A stretch of DNA of 64,000 nucleotides, taken from the NCBI RefSeq assembly GCF_037893015.1, contig NC_133658.1:144761982-144825981 (forward strand), in the 5' to 3' direction. The translations under genes were made by a program, and so were the position numbers. The notes under the pieces were generated by a model. The model saw nothing but the letters and a program-made list of their open reading frames with translations. It was not told the origin of the DNA and did not search any database. The DNA comes from Macrotis lagotis (lineage: Eukaryota > Chordata > Mammalia > Peramelemorphia > Peramelidae). This document shows, one piece after another, positions 58,551 through 64,000 of the stretch. Position 1 is the stretch's first letter; every line of letters starts with the position of its first letter.

Positions 58551-59262
58551 CAGATAGGGCATCAGGCTTGCAGTCAGGACAACCTCAGTTCAAATCCTAC
58601 CTGGGCAAGTTGCTTTTTTTTTAAAGTCTTTCTTTGCATCTATTTCCTCATCTGGAAAATTAAGGTCTTGATGGACTCTAATGTCTCTTCAAGTTTGCAA
58701 TCTGATCCAGACCTTTCAGTTTCCAGATGAGGAAATGGAATTTTAAAAGAGAAAAGTGATTTTTGTAAGCTCATACAATCAATAATAAACAGAGGATTCT
58801 ATCTAACCCAAGTCTTTGACTCTATAGCTAGTACTGTTTCCAAAATACCTCCCAGTCAAAGAGGCAAAACAGTGAACTTGAGAGACAACTGGAGTCCAAA
58901 GACCTGAATTCACATCCCTTCATTTCATCTCTTTGAGTCTCAGTTTCCTTTATCTGTAGAAATGAGGATGTGAGACTACACAATCTCTTCCATTTCCTTC
59001 CAAGGCTAATATTGTGCAATTCTACACTTTATATTTTTAATTTCTTCTTCCTTCTTCATTCCTTCCTTCTTCCTCTGAGGAATCCACTGATCTCATGTTC
59101 ATTGATCAACTTCTTTCAAATCCTTTTCTCAAACAATAAAGCATCTTTTTAAAAAAATTACACAGGATATACAAAAGAGAATTTCAGAAAGGGAAATAAA
59201 CATGGCAATTTTGTTACCAGTTTGCTAAACTTAATATGTTCTAATTAAAAATTAATTACTGG

Positions 59263-59408
59263 GGGGGGCAGCTAGGTGGTACAGTGGAGAGCACCAGCTC
59301 TGGAGTCAGGAGGACCTGAGTTCAAATCCAGCCTCAGACATTTAGTAATTACCTAGCTGTGTGGTCTTGAGCAAGTCACTTAACCCCATTGCCTTGCAAA
59401 AAAAATAA
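59263..59408 (+). mobile_element. WSINE1-type SINE
   Basis: gggcagctaggtggtacagt, ctctggagtcaggaggacct, a cctagctgtgtggtcttgag phrase, ccattgccttgcaaaaaaa. Confidence 0.92.
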
Positions 59409-60149
59409 TAATTATGGGACAGAATATAATGATTTCATTTCAAATTCCTTCTTTTGTTGTTTTATATGAGAGTGTTTGTGATTGTTAACTTTGTAACCAA
59501 AAAAAATGTGATCTTTTAAAAAAACTTCCCTCAAAAAAAAAATCTGATGATCTCATTCATAATGACTGGTATAAACAACAGATAAAAGAATAAATAATTG
59601 ATTTCAAAAGTGTCCTGAACTTGGAGTTAAAAAGGGATTCCCATTTAATTGTTGGACTCTTGCCAGACAAGTGAAAAGGGTAAGTCCCATTGTTTCTCTG
59701 AACCCCAGTTTCTTAAGAAAATTTTAAATATATAAGTCCTTTTTCATTTATTTTTAGTTTTTCATAAAGGTTCTTCCTATGTTTCAAGTGCTCCTTCTCT
59801 GTCTTTTTAACTAATCTTTCAAAATAAACTCTGAGGAAACTAGGGGAGTGGAAGAGAAAAGGAATAGAAGAATATGCCAGTCTATTTTTCATTATTGATG
59901 ACTGGAGTAGACAGAATATTATTTTTTAAAAAGTACTAAACTACTCACCCAAAGTGGAAAGGGGATAAAATTCTCTCTTCCTCCCCCCCAATTTTTTTAA
60001 GTTTTGGTGTGAAATAGGAAATTAGTCAAATTGTCATGGAAAAATTAATTCTTAATGTGCTCTATTATCCTCAACCTAATCTCCAAGACATCTGGGATTG
60101 GTTGTGGAAAAAGAAATAGACTAAGGGGAGAAAAAGAACTAGACTAGAT

Positions 60150-60375
60150 CTTAGGGAAATGAGATAGTACAGTGGATGGAGTGCTGGCCGGGAATTAGGA
60201 GGATTTGAGTTCAAATCTAGTCTCAGACACTGACTAGATTATGACCTTTGGCAAGTTACTTAACTCTGCCTGTAAATATCTGTAAAATGAGCTGGAGAAG
60301 AAAATGGTAAACCAGTCAAGTATCTTTGCCAAGACAATCCCAATTAGGGTAACAAGGAATTAGACATAAATGGCA
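60150..60375 (+). mobile_element. Marsupial MIR-related SINE with long 3' module
   Basis: agatagtacagtggatggag, gagttcaaatctagtctcag, gtaaaatgagctggagaag, aaatggtaaaccagtcaagt, atctttgccaagacaatcc. Confidence 0.85.
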
Positions 60376-60784
60376 TTGGAATCAGGAGAGATTTGCGTTT
60401 GAATTCTGGCTTTAAACATATATGAATGGCAATTCAAGTAATCTCAATTTTCTCCCCTCTAAAATAGAATAATAAGACTTGCACTACTTACCATACAATG
60501 CAGTTGTGGGAAAATACTTTTCAAATATAAAATTGCTATAAAAATATGAAGTATTATTTAAATAGTTACAGTCTAGCCTAAGCTAATTAAGTAGACTGAT
60601 TCCACCAACAACAACACAAAAGAAATTTAACAATTCTGTTCCCTTCTGAAACTTCTAATTAATATGTTCAATGAAATGTTAATTTTGAACCTGGAATTTA
60701 AATAAATTCTGAGAAAACCATAGCATAAGATTTTTGTTGAACAATAATTATTGTTCCTCAAGGATGCTCCACCCTCTGGACTAA

Positions 60785-61830
60785 GAATTGGAAATTAAAA
60801 GGACAATTAGGAAATGGCTAAACAACTTATGGTATATGATTATAATGGAATATTATTGTGCTATAAGAAATGACAAACAGGATAATTTCAGGAAAATCTG
60901 ATTCATCTGATTGTTGACAAGTCTATTTTTCCAGAAAGTCCTGGAAAGATGTTTTACCCCAAATCAGATGCGAGAAACAGAGACCTAGAAACAGAGACCA
61001 TTGAATTTTGGAATGGAGTATATTTACTCGGGGATTGCTAGGGGTAAAACCCAAATATAACAACCCCAAGAACAGAATGAGCAAGGTTTTTAATAGTATT
61101 TTGAGGGGCAGGGGTATCATGAGCAAGCAGGATACAGAAGTAGAAATAGCAGTCAGATATATTTCCTTGTCAGACTATTACACACACATGTGACATAAAA
61201 TAGCTAGAGGCCAATAAAAGACAGAAGGGAGGTGAGGGTCTAACATGTTTCCTTTGGTACAGGACAGTCATATACTAGGGAGACCTAGGATGGGTGGAGT
61301 TTACTATCTTACAGTTCCAGCTGTACCTGGGGTGGGGGAGGCAGTTTTAGGAGGGAGCAGGAATATTGCAGAAACAGCAAAAAGATTAGGTTAACAAGAA
61401 CATTAGGTGAGTCCCAGATAAAATTTATGGTCTATCTCTTGACTCTCTGGGTCAACTGTTTTAGACCTGTCAGGATGTTCCCAAGACTTAGGGGTGTTAG
61501 CCAAACTGAGAAGCTTCTTGGGACCCAGAAGTATTAAGGATGCCCTTTACACAGGGTTACACAAGTATTAATATTGTACTTCAAAGACTTACAGGAACTG
61601 ATGCATAGTGAAGTGAATAGAACCAGGAAAATGTTATATATAATGACAGCAATATTGTTTGTTGAAAAATTGTGAATGGCTTTTCTTAGCAATAAAATGA
61701 TCCAAGACAATCCCAAGATAAATGGTGAAGCATACTATCCACATAATATGGGAAATAAAACACATAACAATACAATAATACTCCATTTTACTTTCTAAAT
61801 TTCTATGCTGGACAGTCCGGAAACAGAGAA
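60785..61830 (+). mobile_element. L1 ORF2 C-terminus and 3' part, interrupted by a solo LTR
   Basis: ggaaatggctaaacaactta, tggaatattattgtgctata before the LTR; cttacaggaactgatgcata, gtgaatagaaccaggaaaat after it. Removing the LTR and one AAGA copy restores a normal L1 junction (ctggaaaga joined to cttac). Confidence 0.8.
60950..61583 (-). mobile_element. Solo LTR of an endogenous retrovirus (ERV1-like), nested in L1
   Basis: A 634-bp block starting TGTTTTACCCC and ending TTGTACTTCA (TG...CA) is inserted in an L1. It is flanked by AAGA at 60946-60949 and 61584-61587, a 4-bp target duplication typical of gammaretrovirus-like elements. Minus orientation is likely: on that strand a TATTAAAAAC TATA-like box is followed by an AGTAAA poly(A)-like hexamer and a T/C-rich U5-like end. 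No internal retroviral genes accompany it, so it is the product of LTR-LTR recombination. Confidence 0.7.
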
Positions 61831-63820
61831 CTGAAGTTTTACATAATACAGTAACATGAGTTCAACTTTTTTTATTCACCTTCCATTATATCATATTGAA
61901 ATATAACTAATATATAAGGAGGAAGAGGGTTTCAATAGGAGATCCCTGAATTTGGAGTCACAGACATGGCCCCTCTACTGTGTGTTACTAAAGCCATGTC
62001 TTCTCATTTTCCTCCTTTAAAAATGAGAGGGTTAGATTAGGTAATCTCTAAACTACCTTGCAGCTCTAATTTTGTGATGGTGCACTACAAAAGAAAGCCA
62101 CTTATAAGGTTTTAATATGTTCCAAATTATAAAGAATGCTTATCAGTAAACAGCAAAACACTGAAGGGTATATTTCCTGTTACCTTTAAATGCCTTATAT
62201 ACTCTGTGTCAATTTGTGACTGGTTCTATTGATTAAGTAAACCCTTATCTCATTTTTCCTACCAATTGCATACACTCGTAGTATTTTTTTATAAGTGTAT
62301 TTTGTTTCCTGCTCAAGGAAGGTAACTTACCTGATTTTATTTTCATTTTCTTTGTTTTTCTGATACCATGATTCTGATTCAGAGGTATTTGCTCTACATT
62401 AACTGTGACCTAGTGATCAATCTTTTGGGAGGGAGGGGAGGAAGGTGGTCTGGATCTGATTTCATCCATATAGAAAGATTTCCAAGGAGGAAATTCTTCT
62501 ACTATCAATGCAGATCTGTCACTGTTCTGTAATTTACAGCCTTGAGATTGGCTGGACACTGACAACTCAAGTGGTTGCCTTTAATTACAAGAAGCTGACT
62601 TTTCTAGGATCCCATCCCTTATAATGCTCATTTAGGGACCATATGTAAGTCGTTAGGTTGGACACAAGTCTTTACATGAATAAAAATGGGAAGCTGGAAA
62701 ATAAGGAAATGGGAACTTTCTAAAAAACACCTTTGCCTTTCCTTTCTTTGGTCTGAATATCTGTCCCTGGCTTTGGAATAATCTTAGCTATAACCAAGCA
62801 AAAATAATGTATTTCCTTTTCCTATTATTTTAACAAGCAGGGAAGAGTAAAAAGTAATTTCCTGTGTGATCTTTTTTTAAAATAATCCATACTTTGTGAC
62901 CAATTTATAATCTGCCCTCCTCCCCTTCCTCATTATTTTTTGAGGCTCTCCAGAGGAAAAGGATTTAGAATTTCTTTGATATATTGTCACTCTATTCTAA
63001 GGTCTAACAAACCTGTCACTAGCCATAAGAATTTAAATACCCAGCTAAAACCATTCCTCGCTTAATCTATTAAATCTTCTATTTCTTAGCCTGCTTGCAG
63101 TGAAAACGAGACAAAAAAACCACAACCTCCTAAAAAATGCTTAGGAGCTCAATGCTTTTCTCTGAAATAGCAAAGTAACAATTAGCCACAACGTTCAGGC
63201 AGACACCTTTGGGGATGATACATTATTTGAAGGCAGGAGTGGGGTGGGGGTAGGAGTAGGGGCAACAGGTAGAACTCAGACATACCTGGGAGTCCTCCAA
63301 GAGGCAATGTGGCTCTGAAAGTCTCAGGAATTCCTATACGTTTAGGAAATTTCTGACTAGATTCCCTGCTACCTTCTTGGAACCTTCGTGCTCAAATGGA
63401 ATCAAGGCAGGGTCCCCATTAGAGGAGTTCTCTACTGTCTCTGGTATTAATAGAAACAAATGGTGGATCCCTCCAAGGGGCCACAATTCAAACTGGATTG
63501 CCGAGCTCATTCTACCCACAACCCTGGAAACCCCCCTGACTATGCAAATTTATAAACAGACCCATTTTTGGCATATTTTGTCCAAGTTATTCCTTTTTCT
63601 ATTCTCAGCTGCCTTATGGACAATTCCTGAAGGTATCAATTAGAAAGCCACCATGCAGATGAGCCATAGCATTGTCACAGCTGGGTTCATTTAGAGCAGG
63701 ATCTCTTTGTTCACTTAAGAACCTCTCTATTAATATCTAAATGTGTTCTAGTCCCAGTTCTTCTACCAGCTATGCAAACAGACCCCCTTTTCTTTAACAG
63801 TAAATTCAGAGGCAGGTAGG

Positions 63821-63945
63821 ATAGAGCACCAACCCTGGAGTCAGGAGGACGAGTTCAAATTTGAACTCAGACATTTCATAATTGCCCAGCTGTGTGACCT
63901 TGGGCAAATCACTTAACCACATTGCCTTAAATAAATTTTTAAAAA
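63821..63945 (+). mobile_element. WSINE1-type SINE with short head
   Basis: ggcaggtaggatagagcacc head (internally deleted), aaccctggagtcaggaggac, a cccagctgtgtgaccttggg phrase, ccacattgcctt. Flanks acagtaaattcaga and acagtaaattcaaa are the target duplication. Confidence 0.85.
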
Positions 63946-64000
63946 CACAGTAAATTCAAAGAGTTAGAATAGAATAGGTGAGTTCTAAAACCATTTTCAG

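Larger units (their letters stand above)
53511..64000. other. PLAT upstream flank, no recognised gene
   Basis: Contains L1 tail, SINE, solo LTR and ancient-repeat pieces listed separately. The stretches 53511-54280, 54630-55340, 55390-56800, 58550-59260, 59410-60140 and 61830-63815 hold no recognised exon, RNA gene or named repeat beyond short MIR-like patches (e.g. 58650-58990 and 62000-62080). Distal PLAT regulatory elements could lie here, but none can be identified from sequence alone. Confidence 0.6.

Noticed and set aside
62320..62340. Strong minus-strand donor-like site (CAG|GTAAGT) upstream of PLAT
   Set aside because: No matching exon, promoter motif or conserved sequence could be recognised beside it, so an extra 5' exon is not supported.

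Overview
The window is nuclear DNA from a marsupial mammal. Two conserved vertebrate genes with canonical GT-AG introns sit in a dense background of marsupial retroposons: many WSINE1/MON1-type tRNA-derived SINEs, MAR1-type SINEs, L1 and HAL1-like LINEs, an RTE-type LINE, a solo retroviral LTR, and MIR/L2/CR1-L3 relics. The SINE tail (TTGCCTTGCAAAAACCTAAA) suggests an Australasian marsupial, possibly a dasyurid; that sub-clade is only an inference. Nothing prokaryotic and no novel defence or biosynthetic system was found.

Layout. Positions 1-12830 are an upstream intron of AP3M2, almost entirely stacked LINE and SINE fragments. Positions 12831-24044 (+) carry the last seven coding exons of AP3M2 (mu subunit of the AP-3 adaptor complex, residues about 92-418). 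The 5' exons lie outside the window. The AP3M2 3'UTR runs to a poly(A) signal near 26083. Positions 26.1-29.25 kb are a short intergenic stretch between two convergent genes, with a G-quadruplex-type G-run cluster and a (GGA)n tract. Positions 30058-52133 (-) hold all 13 coding exons of PLAT (tissue-type plasminogen activator): signal peptide, propeptide, finger, EGF-like, kringle 1, kringle 2 and trypsin-like protease. A probable PLAT promoter with a TATA box and a noncoding first exon lies at 53.36-53.5 kb (-). Positions 53.5-64 kb are upstream flank with repeats and no recognised gene.

The two genes do not act together. AP3M2 serves endosome/lysosome-related vesicle sorting; PLAT is a secreted fibrinolytic protease. 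Their tail-to-tail arrangement matches, as I recall it, the human 8p11.21 AP3M2-PLAT neighbourhood, which independently supports both identifications.

Main points for follow-up: (1) the PLAT exon for the first half of kringle 1 is one nucleotide short, breaking the frame in an otherwise intact 13-exon reading frame; (2) the PLAT exon 8 acceptor lies directly against a ~240-nt CTT/CCT microsatellite, with a complementary tract ~370 nt upstream in the same intron; (3) PLAT intron 11 is only 311 nt and nearly half of it is (GA)n(TG)n(GA)n; (4) a 634-bp solo LTR with a TG...CA structure and a 4-bp target duplication is nested in an L1; (5) an antisense RTE-type LINE fills much of the last AP3M2 intron.
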